A DNA stretch of 9,770 nt, taken from the NCBI GenBank assembly GCA_910585935.1, contig CAJUHN010000146.1, positions 1-9,770 of the forward strand, read 5' to 3'. The DNA is from an uncultured Lachnospiraceae bacterium (lineage in GTDB: Bacteria > Bacillota > Clostridia > Lachnospirales > Lachnospiraceae). The notes below the pieces were generated by a model, which was not told the DNA's origin, ran no database searches, and saw only the letters and a list, made by a program, of their open reading frames with translations. Position numbers and translations under genes: made by a program. Of this stretch, positions 1 through 6,625 are shown one piece after another (within the stretch, counting starts at the first letter, position 1; each line of letters begins with the position of its first letter).

Positions 1-33
1 CATATCCACTTATCTTCTCATCTTTTGGATATT

Positions 34-40
34 AGGAGGA
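34..40 (+). promoter_or_regulatory. Ribosome binding site of feoA
   Basis: AGGAGGA lies eight bases before the ATA codon at 48-50 and just after an in-frame TAG at 33-35. It fixes where FeoA translation must begin even though no ATG, GTG or TTG is present. The feoA promoter is not visible; only 33 bases lie upstream. Confidence 0.8.
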
Positions 41-47
41 ATTTTTT

Positions 48-302
48 ATAGAAGTAAAATATCATTTATCAGACTTAAAACCGGGGGAAAAAGCTACTGT
101 TACTGCCCTCTTCTCTCCTGCTGATATCCGCCGACGCCTGCAAGATATTGGTTTAATTGAAGGCACAATAGTAGAATGTATAGGAAGAAGTCCATTAGGT
201 GATCCTTCTGCATTTTTAATCAGAGGAGCTTTCATTGCCCTTAGAAAAAAAGATGCAAAAAATATTGAAGTTTCTCTCATTTCTCAAAATTCACAGAAAT
301 AG
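48..302 (+). CDS. feoA: FeoA-family ferrous iron transport protein with ATA start
   Basis: This is a small cytoplasmic SH3-like protein that assists FeoB in Fe(II) uptake. The frame encodes 84 residues, a usual FeoA length. It shows the family pattern: LSDLKPGEKATV at the N-terminus, RRRLQDIGLIEG in the middle, then a GDPSAF segment and ALRKKDAKNIEV at the end. The frame is intact to TAG at 300-302. The start is odd: the ribosome binding site places initiation at 48-50, which is ATA rather than ATG, and an in-frame stop at 33-35 rules out an earlier start. No in-frame ATG, GTG or TTG follows before the conserved domain is well under way. A single G-to-A change, or a sequencing error, would explain this. 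The gene precedes feoB by 149 bases in the same direction, the usual feoAB order. The family call is firm; the level of translation is uncertain. Confidence 0.85.
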   Translation: MEVKYHLSDLKPGEKATVTALFSPADIRRRLQDIGLIEGTIVECIGRSPLGDPSAFLIRGAFIALRKKDAKNIEVSLISQNSQK

Positions 303-451
303 ACAACATGACCTTATTTTTTCTCAATAGTAAAAGATTTATGGTGTGAAAACTGTTAGTTTTGTGTTCTTAGTTCATCATGAAAAACTAATGGGATTGT
401 GACCACATTTTTTCAAATATATTTTTAAATAGCATAAGAATGGAGGATTCT

Positions 452-2602
452 ATGGGATTAAATAAAAATTCGACAGGAATTATAGTTACATCTTCCGATT
501 CCATGATTAAAAAAAAGGAAAATACAGATAAAATCATCGCTCTTGCTGGGAATCCAAATGTAGGAAAAAGTACTTTATTTAACCAACTGACGGGCTTGAA
601 GCAACATACAGGAAACTGGTCTGGTAAAACAGTAGCAAATGTACAAGGATACTGCACCTATGAAAATACCAATTTTATATTTGTAGATATTCCTGGATGC
701 TATTCTCTTATGGCACATTCTGCAGAAGAAGAAATCGCTAGAGATTTTATCTGCTTTCAGCATCCAGATTGCGTCTGTATCTTATGTGATGCTACTTGTT
801 TAGAGAGAAACTTAAATTTGGTGCTTCAGATTCTAGAAGTTACTTCTCATGTGGTGGTATGTATAAATTTTATGGACGAAGCAGAGAAAAAACAGATTCA
901 GATTGATATAAAAAAATTGCAGAATCTCTTACATGTGCCTGTTCTTGGCATCACTGCCAGAAAAAAGCATGGACTACATAAGATATTAAAACAACTTCAT
1001 TTTGTTTCATCGCCTGATTTTACTGATACTTTTTTCATTCCATATTCTTCTTATATTGAAGAAGCCATTTCTACGCTCTCTCCTGTTGTAGAAGAATTTT
1101 GTAAAGATATTTTTCCCACTCGTTGGCTCTGTACAAGATTATTAGATGCAAATGAAAACTTTCTTTCTTCTTTAGAACAATATTTAGGTTATTCTTTATT
1201 AGAACAAAAAACGGTAAAAAATATATTAGAGCATATACAAGAACAACTTTATGAAAAAGGGATTTCTCCTGAAAAATTACAAGATGATATTGCAGCCGCT
1301 TTTATACAAAGAGCAGAATTTTTCAGCAAACAAGTGGTTTTTTCTCAAAAGTCAATTTATCATTCACATGACCGTTTACTTGACCGAATTTTTACCAGCA
1401 AATTAACTGGATTCCCTATTATGTTTCTCCTTTTGTTATTTATCTTTTGGATTACTATTGTAGGGGCTAATTATCCCAGTGCTTTTTTAAATAAATTGTT
1501 ATTTTCTATAGAAGATAATTTATTTGATTTATTCCACTTTCTTAAATTTCCAAATTTTTTATGTGATATGCTTGTTTTAGGAGTCTATCGGGTTTTAGCT
1601 TGGGTGGTATCTGTTATGCTCCCTCCTATGGCTATTTTCTTTCCTCTTTTTACTTTACTAGAAGATTCTGGTTATTTACCACGTATCGCTTTTAATTTAG
1701 ATCGCTGCTTTCAAAAATGTTGCACTTGTGGAAAGCAAGCTTTAACTATGTGTATGGGATTTGGCTGTAATGCTGCTGGCATCGTTGGCTGTCGAATTAT
1801 CGATTCTCCTAGAGAAAGGCTCATCGCTATTATCACAAATAGTTTTATTCCGTGTAATGGGAGATTTCCTATTTTGATTACTATTATTTCTCTCTTTTTT
1901 ATTCCTTTCTCCTCTGCACATTTTAGTTCTCTTTTATGTGCTTTTTTATTGGCAGTTATTATTATTTTTAGTATCCTAATCACTTTTTTACTTTCTTATT
2001 TTCTTTCAAAGACTATACTAAAAGGATTGCCTTCTTCTTTTATATTAGAACTGCCGCCTTATAGACGACCACAGATAGGAAAAGTAATTGTCCATTCTAT
2101 TTTTGATAGAACTCTATTTGTATTAGGCAGAGCTATTGCTGTAGCTGCTCCTGCTGGACTTCTTATTTATCTTATGGCGAATATTCAGATAGGAAACCTG
2201 ACACTTTTAGCTCATTGTTCTAATTTTTTAGATCCATTTGGCAGACTTTTAGGAATGGATGGAGTGATTTTACTTTCCTTTCTTTTGGGATTTCCAGCAA
2301 ATGAAATTGTAATTCCTATCATGATTATGGCATATATGGCAAATGGCAGTTTAATGGAAATTAATGATTTTCGTTTTCTACATCAACTCTTCGTTGAAAA
2401 TGGCTGGACTTTTATAACGGCTATCAGTACAATGATCTTCTGTCTTATGCATTGGCCCTGTTCTACTACCTGCCTGACCATAAAAAAGGAAACACAGAGT
2501 TTCAAATGGACTATACTTTCTTTCTTTATTCCAACACTTACTGGTATTTTTCTTTGTTTTCTTTTTGCAACTACAGCAAGAGCTGTTCTTTTCCTTTTTT
2601 GA
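452..2602 (+). CDS. feoB: Ferrous iron transport protein B (FeoB)
   Basis: This is an inner-membrane Fe(II) transporter with an N-terminal GTPase. The likely start is the ATG at 452 (716 residues), preceded by TGGAGG at 441-446. An in-frame ATG at 440 overlaps that ribosome binding site and is a poor start. GTPase motifs: G1 GNPNVGKST (33-41), switch region GNWSGKTV (54-61), G3 DIPG (79-82), G4 NFMD (139-142) and a G5-like ITA (about 167-169). A helical linker follows to about residue 310. The rest is a multi-helix membrane domain with the two Gate repeats: GFGCN near 436 leading to IPCNGRFP near 466, and FPANEIVIPI near 615 leading to MHWPCSTT near 665. GKTV and CNGRFP differ from the textbook GVTVE and C-ARLP forms, which suggests a divergent clostridial FeoB clade. 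No FeoC is seen. It pairs with feoA upstream; the 149-base gap leaves room for an internal promoter, but none is clear. Confidence 0.95.
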   Translation: MGLNKNSTGIIVTSSDSMIKKKENTDKIIALAGNPNVGKSTLFNQLTGLKQHTGNWSGKTVANVQGYCTYENTNFIFVDIPGCYSLMAHSAEEEIARDFICFQHPDCVCILCDATCLERNLNLVLQILEVTSHVVVCINFMDEAEKKQIQIDIKKLQNLLHVPVLGITARKKHGLHKILKQLHFVSSPDFTDTFFIPYSSYIEEAISTLSPVVEEFCKDIFPTRWLCTRLLDANENFLSSLEQYLGYSLLEQKTVKNILEHIQEQLYEKGISPEKLQDDIAAAFIQRAEFFSKQVVFSQKSIYHSHDRLLDRIFTSKLTGFPIMFLLLLFIFWITIVGANYPSAFLNKLLFSIEDNLFDLFHFLKFPNFLCDMLVLGVYRVLAWVVSVMLPPMAIFFPLFTLLEDSGYLPRIAFNLDRCFQKCCTCGKQALTMCMGFGCNAAGIVGCRIIDSPRERLIAIITNSFIPCNGRFPILITIISLFFIPFSSAHFSSLLCAFLLAVIIIFSILITFLLSYFLSKTILKGLPSSFILELPPYRRPQIGKVIVHSIFDRTLFVLGRAIAVAAPAGLLIYLMANIQIGNLTLLAHCSNFLDPFGRLLGMDGVILLSFLLGFPANEIVIPIMIMAYMANGSLMEINDFRFLHQLFVENGWTFITAISTMIFCLMHWPCSTTCLTIKKETQSFKWTILSFFIPTLTGIFLCFLFATTARAVLFLF

Positions 2603-2656
2603 TCATTTTTAGATATGGTTTATAGGTGCAAATGTAAGGAAAAGTTAGGAGAACAC

Positions 2657-2803
2657 TGTGACCAAAGAGACGCTCTGGCAAGGAAGTAATTCGAGTGAAG
2701 TCGCGCTTTCGCTCCATGTAAGACTACGCGGTACTAAATTTGCTGAATCCAGTGGGGTCACTCATGAAGTGCCAGCGTCTTCCAAAGAGCTTCTTTGGGA
2801 ATT
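2657..2803 (+). repeat. Structured dispersed repeat, copy A (diverged)
   Basis: This is one of three related copies of a roughly 150-bp element (B is inverted near 3825-3977; C begins near 9699). It shares with them the GGCAARGAAGTATTC-like terminal sequence (here 2677-2692), the block CGCGCTTTCGCTCC (2702-2715, identical in copy C), the block GTAAGACTAC and the late block GTCTTCCAA (around 2778). Paired arms are kept: GAGTGAA with TTTCGCTC, AAGAC with GTCTT, and GGTACT with AGTGCC through a G-U pair. It lies between feoB and the hydrolase gene, where no separate feoB terminator is visible, so it may end feoB transcription. Boundaries are approximate. Confidence 0.75.
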
Positions 2804-2874
2804 CTTTTTTATTTTTGTTAGATTATTTGATATTCTGAATCTTTTCTTAAATTTATTCCTATATGGATCTACTC

Positions 2875-2902
2875 TTGTATTTTCTATCTATTATGTTATA
2901 AT
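2875..2902 (+). promoter_or_regulatory. Promoter of the EEP-family hydrolase gene
   Basis: A perfect -10 TATAAT (2897-2902) is preceded by TG at 2894-2895, making an extended -10. A weak -35 TTGTAT (2875-2880) lies 16 bases upstream. The ribosome binding site AAAGGAGGA (2916-2924) and the ATG at 2932 follow closely. Bases 2804-2874 before it are AT-rich with nothing recognisable. Confidence 0.75.
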
Positions 2903-2931
2903 TTAGTCAATTACCAAAGGAGGATATTTTT

Positions 2932-3714
2932 ATGAAAGTTGTCACTTTTAATATCAGATGTGATTTTAATCAAGATAAGGAAAACTGTTTTTGCTATCGG
3001 AAAGATATGATTCTTCAAAAAATTTCAACTGAAAAACCAGACATTATTGGTTTTCAAGAAGTTCTGCCTCATGTGCAGAAATGGTTAAAAGAAAATTTAT
3101 CCGATTATTATATTGTAGGCTGCGGCAGAGATAGTCATTGGGAAGATGAGTATACCTCTATCGCATTTAGAAAAGATACCGTGGAATTATTTGGATTAGA
3201 TGTTTTTTGGCTTTCTCCTACCCCTAAAATTCCCGCTTCCCGCTATGAATCGCAGAGCATTTGCCCGCGTACTTGTACGGCTGCTATTTTAAAGCCTGTT
3301 TCTTTTGATACTCCTATTTTGGTCTATAATACTCATTTAGATCATGAAAGTGCCTATGCCAGAGAAAAAGGTCTTTCCCAAATTTTTCATCGTATTAAAA
3401 AGGATTTATCTCAATATCATTATCCTTATATCTTGATGGGAGATTTTAATGCTGAGCCGGCTAGTGAAGAACTTTCTATGCTCACAGATTTGGCTATTCT
3501 TCCCTTTACCGATGTTTCTAAAGATTTAGGCGTTACCTATCATGATTATGGAAATTTAAAAAATAGTGTTAAAATTGATTATTTATTAGTGAGTCCTGAT
3601 TTCACAATACAACATTCTATTCTTTGGAAAGATACAAAAGATGGAGTCTTTCTATCTGATCACTATCCTGTTAGTACAGATATTATGATAGAAAAGAATA
3701 AAATCCAAGGTTAA
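2932..3714 (+). CDS. Endonuclease/exonuclease/phosphatase (EEP) family hydrolase
   Basis: This is a 260-residue metal-dependent phosphoesterase of the DNase I-like fold. The family cleaves phosphodiester or phosphomonoester bonds in substrates ranging from nucleic acids to phospholipids and sugar phosphates; the substrate here cannot be read from sequence. The catalytic set is complete: N7 in TFNIR, E43 in GFQEV, H135 in NTHLDH, D171 and N173 in GDFNAEP, D216 in KIDYLL, and D243-H244 in SDHYP. The middle segment FWLSPTP (about 92-98) matches the EEP subgroup related to CCR4/nocturnin-like proteins. No signal peptide or membrane segment is present, so it is probably cytoplasmic. The start is supported by AAAGGAGGA seven bases upstream. 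It is a single-gene unit with its own promoter, bracketed by two repeat copies. Confidence 0.92.
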   Translation: MKVVTFNIRCDFNQDKENCFCYRKDMILQKISTEKPDIIGFQEVLPHVQKWLKENLSDYYIVGCGRDSHWEDEYTSIAFRKDTVELFGLDVFWLSPTPKIPASRYESQSICPRTCTAAILKPVSFDTPILVYNTHLDHESAYAREKGLSQIFHRIKKDLSQYHYPYILMGDFNAEPASEELSMLTDLAILPFTDVSKDLGVTYHDYGNLKNSVKIDYLLVSPDFTIQHSILWKDTKDGVFLSDHYPVSTDIMIEKNKIQG

Positions 3715-3824
3715 AGATTATTATAAAATGATAGACAACTCCTGTTGGATTGTTACGATTCAGCCTTTTATTCTATGACTATCATGAAATCTGCTTTTCA
3801 CAAATCAGAATAGTCAATCAACTA

Positions 3825-3977
3825 GCGAAGGCAAGGAAGTATTCCATAACAAGCCCCTTGGAAGACGTGGGCACTTAGCGAGGTTTTTTCGAGCTTAGTG
3901 CCCGTGTAGTCTTACGCGAAGCGAAAGCACGGCTTCGCTGGAATACTTCTTTGTCTAAGCGACCCCTTCATCTTAAT
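3825..3977 (-). repeat. Structured dispersed repeat, copy B, with flanking 8-bp direct repeat
   Basis: Read on the minus strand, this is the best complete copy. Its two ends carry inverted GGCAAGGAAGTATTCC-like sequences: GCAAGGAAGTATTCC on the left of the plus strand and GGAATACTTCTTTGTC on the right. Inside is a strong hairpin, GGGCACT and AGTGCCC around a T-rich loop (about 3879-3913), extended by AAGAC/GTCTT and G-U pairs, plus a second hairpin of AGCGAA with TTCGCT. Positions 3920-3953 match copy C (9724-9757) at 33 of 34 bases in reverse complement. ATCAACTA occurs on both sides (3817-3824 and 3978-3985), as a target-site duplication would. No ORF of note is inside, so it would be non-autonomous. 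Bases 3715-3816, between the hydrolase gene and this copy, hold only a weak ATGATAG/CTATCAT pairing and no clear terminator. Confidence 0.8.
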
Positions 3978-4023
3978 ATCAACTAAACGATAACAAAAAT
4001 TTTTAATTTTTTAGAAAAAATTA

Positions 4024-4051
4024 TTGCAATTATAAAAATATCTGTTATAAT
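4024..4051 (+). promoter_or_regulatory. Promoter of tRNA-Thr
   Basis: TTGCAA (4024-4029) and TATAAT (4046-4051) are separated by 16 bases, with TG at 4043-4044 making an extended -10. The same TGTTATAAT string forms the promoter at 2894-2902. The predicted start is about 40 bases before the tRNA, a normal 5' leader. Confidence 0.75.
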
Positions 4052-4100
4052 AATTGTTGCTAATAGATGTAAAATATCATATATAAAAAATTATAACTTT

Positions 4101-4172
4101 GCTTCGGTGGCTCAGTCGGTAGAGCAGCTGATTCGTAATCAGCAGGTCGTCGGTTCAAGTCCGATCCGAAGC
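4101..4172 (+). tRNA. tRNA-Thr (anticodon CGT)
   Basis: A full cloverleaf is visible. The acceptor stem pairs GCTTCGG (4101-4107) with CCGAAGC (4166-4172), and the D stem pairs GCTC with GAGC. The anticodon stem pairs GCTGA (4127-4131) with TCAGC (4139-4143) around loop TTCGTAA. A GGTTCAAGTCC-type T arm follows. The anticodon CGT at 4134-4136 reads ACG, threonine. The discriminator is T and no CCA is encoded, so CCA must be added after transcription. It stands alone between its own promoter and terminator. Confidence 0.96.
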
Positions 4173-4184
4173 TTTTATTTTTAT

Positions 4185-4215
4185 AAATAAGCTATTTTTA
4201 TGGCTTATTTTTTTT
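4185..4215 (+). terminator. Rho-independent terminator of tRNA-Thr
   Basis: AAATAAGC (4185-4192) pairs with GCTTATTT (4203-4210) around a 10-base loop, and the T run continues to 4215. It lies 12 bases after the tRNA. Confidence 0.75.
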
Positions 4216-4238
4216 GATAATTTTTCTAAAAACCTTTC

Positions 4239-4269
4239 TTTACATACTTTTTTATAAATTGTTTATAAT
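4239..4269 (+). promoter_or_regulatory. Likely promoter of the 72-residue protein gene
   Basis: TATAAT (4264-4269) is a consensus -10. TTTACA (4239-4244) is a possible -35, but the 19-base spacing is long. AAAAGGAGG follows before the ATG at 4309. Confidence 0.5.
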
Positions 4270-4308
4270 ACTTTCTATCTTTTATTATTTTACCAAAAGG
4301 AGGTTTTT

Positions 4309-4527
4309 ATGAAAAAATCATATATCGATCAATCACAATTATTGGATGATGAATTTCTTGATGCACTCAATGTTTCTTCTGCTAGAGAATGTACTGGCTT
4401 AATGCCATCTCTCCCTCAATCAGAAGCTGAATTAGAATCTTATAAATCTTTATTTTCTATGGAAGTAAATAGTCTTGATACTTTGAAAGAAGAAAATTTG
4501 AAAAAAGAAGAAAAAAATATCCTATAA
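4309..4527 (+). CDS. Small acidic protein of unknown function
   Basis: This is a 72-residue protein with no recognised domain, signal peptide or membrane segment. AAAAGGAGG lies six to seven bases before the ATG and a promoter lies further upstream, so the gene is credible despite its size. The composition is strongly acidic up to about residue 45, with a Lys/Glu-rich tail (about 56-70) that may form a charged helix. The most distinctive segment is SARECTGLMPSLP (24-36), followed by QSEAELESY. The CTGL-P core resembles a motif I associate with short uncharacterised clostridial proteins, but this is from memory and unverified. It stands alone between tRNA-Thr and the ABC importer, and a perfect hairpin follows 9 bases after the stop. 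A peptide precursor cannot be excluded, but no maturation genes are nearby. Confidence 0.8.
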   Translation: MKKSYIDQSQLLDDEFLDALNVSSARECTGLMPSLPQSEAELESYKSLFSMEVNSLDTLKEENLKKEEKNIL

Positions 4528-4854
4528 AAGAGGAGGGCCAGTAATCAAAAGATTACTGGCATTTATTATGAAAAACTTTTATAGTAATAGTCCGATGGGC
4601 TTATCACTTCATCTATAGACATAGTATAAACATCTTTCATGAACAAAACGTGTGGTTCTTGTTAAAGGTTTTTGAATATATTATGAACAAATTGTAAATT
4701 CTTTTTTTACTTCTTTTTCATATATCTCATAAAATTTATACTATCTATCACATGTATTTTATAAAAATAAACTCTTTCAAATCACAACTTTATGAAAAAT
4801 ACATATCTTAGAATATAGATTATGGTTTTCGCCATATTTCTGAGGAGGTACTTT
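4528..4854. other. Intergenic region upstream of the ABC importer
   Basis: After the hairpin at 4537-4560 the region is AT-rich. ATGAACAAA occurs twice (4639-4647 and 4683-4691), 44 bases apart, which could be operator half-sites. A weak promoter, TTCTTG (4656-4661), 17 bases, TATTAT (4679-4684), overlaps the second copy. No TPP, SAM or other riboswitch core was recognised, and CTGAGA is absent. The importer's ribosome binding site GAGGAGG sits at 4842-4848. Confidence 0.4.
4537..4567 (+). terminator. Perfect 10-bp hairpin, probable terminator of the 72-residue gene
   Basis: GCCAGTAATC (4537-4546) and GATTACTGGC (4551-4560) pair perfectly around AAAA. The following ATTTATT is a weak U tract, so termination may be partial. 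An SD-like AGGAGG (4531-4536) abuts its left arm. Confidence 0.55.
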
Positions 4855-5622
4855 ATGAAACCATTGTTAGAACTTGATCATATTAGCTATTCTTATCACT
4901 CTTTAATAGGTGAAACAAAGGCTTTAGAAAATATTTCCTTCTCTGTGGAAAACGGTGAATTTATTGCTATTGTCGGTCCAAGTGGTTGTGGAAAATCTAC
5001 GCTTCTTTCCATCATTTCTGGTCTGATTCTTCCAGAAGAAGGAGTTGTTCGCATAAATGGAACAGAAAATAATGCTACTCATACCAATATTGGGTATATG
5101 CTGCAAAAAGACCAATTATTTGAGTGGAGAACTATTTATAGCAATGTGACATTAGGATTGGAAATACAGCATAAAATGACATCACCTTATAAAGAAAATG
5201 TGGATAAAATGTTAGAAACTTATGGTCTTAGTAATTTCGTTCATGCCCGTCCCTCGGAATTATCTGGTGGGATGCGTCAAAGAGCTGCCCTTATTCGCAC
5301 ACTCGCATTAGAGCCTGATTTACTTTTACTAGATGAGCCTTTTTCTGCATTAGATTATCAGACAAGATTAGAAGTCTGTGATGATATCGCGACGATTATC
5401 AAACGTGAGAAAAAAACAGCTATTTTAGTTACTCATGATTTGTCAGAAGCTATTTCTGTAGGAAATCGTGTGATTATTTTAAGCAGGCGTCCTGCCACTA
5501 TACAAAAAATAGTGCCTATCTCTTTTTCTATTCCAGATTGTACTCCTATGAAATCTAGAAATACTCCTGAATTTGCAGAATATTTTAATACTATCTGGAA
5601 GGAGCTGAGCTATCATGGATAA
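4855..5622 (+). CDS. ABC importer ATPase, nitrate/sulfonate/taurine type
   Basis: This is the cytoplasmic ATP-hydrolysing subunit of an ABC importer, 255 residues from the ATG at 4855. That start follows GAGGAGG by six bases; an in-frame ATG at 4822 would add 11 residues but has no ribosome binding site. All motifs are present: Walker A GPSGCGKST (41-49), Q-loop Q84, signature LSGGM (136-140), Walker B LLLLDE (156-161), SALD (164-167) and switch H194. The sequence resembles the SsuB/TauB/ThiZ group, whose substrates include sulfonates, nitrate, taurine and pyrimidine precursors of thiamine; the substrate here is unknown. The end overlaps the permease start by 8 bases, indicating translational coupling. 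Confidence 0.93.
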   Translation: MKPLLELDHISYSYHSLIGETKALENISFSVENGEFIAIVGPSGCGKSTLLSIISGLILPEEGVVRINGTENNATHTNIGYMLQKDQLFEWRTIYSNVTLGLEIQHKMTSPYKENVDKMLETYGLSNFVHARPSELSGGMRQRAALIRTLALEPDLLLLDEPFSALDYQTRLEVCDDIATIIKREKKTAILVTHDLSEAISVGNRVIILSRRPATIQKIVPISFSIPDCTPMKSRNTPEFAEYFNTIWKELSYHG

Positions 5623-6418
5623 ATCAGTTTCTTTAAAACAGCAAGAATATATTCATACTATTGCCAAAAGAAAGAAAAGCGTTTTTTATATCCGCATTTT
5701 AATTTTAATCGGATTTTTTGCTCTATGGGAAATCTGCGCCAGATTAAATATTTTAGATCCTTTTATTTTCAGCAGTCCCTATCGCATCTTTCACTGTTTT
5801 CTATCCATGACAAAAGATGGTTCTATCTTTTATCATACGGGAATCACAATAGGAGAAACTTTAGTCAGTTTTTTCTTTGTAACAGTGGTAGGAATCCTTA
5901 TGGCTGTCTTACTTTGGTTAAATCAAAGCTTATCAGAAATTTTTGAACCTTATCTTGTTGTATTAAATAGCCTCCCCAAAACGGCTCTCGCTCCTGTTTT
6001 AATTGTATGGCTAGGAAATAATATAAAAACTATTATTGTAGCTGCTGTTTCTGTAGCTGTTTTCGGAACAATTTTAACCATTTATACAGGTTTTCAAAGT
6101 GTAGATCCTGAAAAGATCAAATTAATTTATACATTTCGAGGAAACAAAAAAGATGTACTTTTAAAAGTTATTATCCCTAGTACGATTCCATTAATTATCA
6201 GCACTATGAAAGTGAATATTGGGTTATCCTTAGTAGGAGTAATTATTGGAGAATTTCTGGCAGCAAACGCAGGACTGGGATATTTAATTATTTATGGAAG
6301 TCAAGTATTTAAATTAGACTGGGTTTTAATGTCTATTTTAATTCTCTGTCTATTAGCAGCCGTTTTATATCAATTTACGGAAATATTTGAAAAAAAATAT
6401 GGAAATACCAAACACTGA
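5615..6418 (+). CDS. ABC importer permease, SsuC/TauC/ThiX type
   Basis: This is the 267-residue membrane subunit partnering the preceding ATPase. GGAAGGAG (5597-5604) precedes the ATG at 5615, inside the end of the ATPase gene. About six hydrophobic segments are visible, near residues 25-43, 78-101, 125-134, 137-158, 190-215 and 236-253. The cytoplasmic coupling loop lies near 162-190, where the EAA-type region reads FRGNKKDVLLKVIIP. SLPKTALAPVLIVWLG (119-134) and GEFLAANAGLGYLI (212-225) are typical of the nitrate/sulfonate/taurine permease family. No substrate-binding protein gene follows; transcription meets a terminator at 6489 and a converging gene. The binding protein must be encoded elsewhere or has been lost here. 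Confidence 0.92.
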   Translation: MDKSVSLKQQEYIHTIAKRKKSVFYIRILILIGFFALWEICARLNILDPFIFSSPYRIFHCFLSMTKDGSIFYHTGITIGETLVSFFFVTVVGILMAVLLWLNQSLSEIFEPYLVVLNSLPKTALAPVLIVWLGNNIKTIIVAAVSVAVFGTILTIYTGFQSVDPEKIKLIYTFRGNKKDVLLKVIIPSTIPLIISTMKVNIGLSLVGVIIGEFLAANAGLGYLIIYGSQVFKLDWVLMSILILCLLAAVLYQFTEIFEKKYGNTKH

Positions 6419-6488
6419 AAGTCAAAATGATACACAATATAAAAATTTTATCATAAACAGCCATTTGGCTCGTTGCTCACGGAAAATA

Positions 6489-6548
6489 AAAGCTGTCATA
6501 TTTCTATAAAATATAATATAAAAATATGACAGCTTTATTCTTTTTTCT
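6489..6548. terminator. Bidirectional terminator between converging genes
   Basis: A 15-bp perfect stem pairs AAAGCTGTCATATTT (6489-6503) with its complement at 6522-6536 around an 18-base loop. T-rich sequence follows on both strands: TTCTTTTTT after it on the plus strand, and TTTTATTTTCC read on the minus strand. It serves the importer operon from the left and the SEC-C gene from the right. Confidence 0.85.
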
Positions 6549-6625
6549 CAAATACTTTTTCCTTCCCATCTATCTAAAAGACAAAGGAACTTCTCACTAA
6601 CTCATACAAAATTTTAAAAACTATC

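Noticed and set aside
2658..2906. 82-codon plus-strand frame starting with GTG-like context after feoB
   Set aside because: It runs through repeat copy A and the promoter of the next gene, has no ribosome binding site, and its translation resembles no protein family; the sequence similarity to copies B and C is at the DNA level.
3715..3816. Terminator for the EEP gene from ATGATAG and CTATCAT
   Set aside because: The stem is only 7 bp with a loop of over 40 bases and no T run follows.
4562..4854. TPP or other riboswitch upstream of the ThiXZ-like importer
   Set aside because: The conserved CTGAGA and other TPP core elements are absent, and no alternative riboswitch core was recognised.
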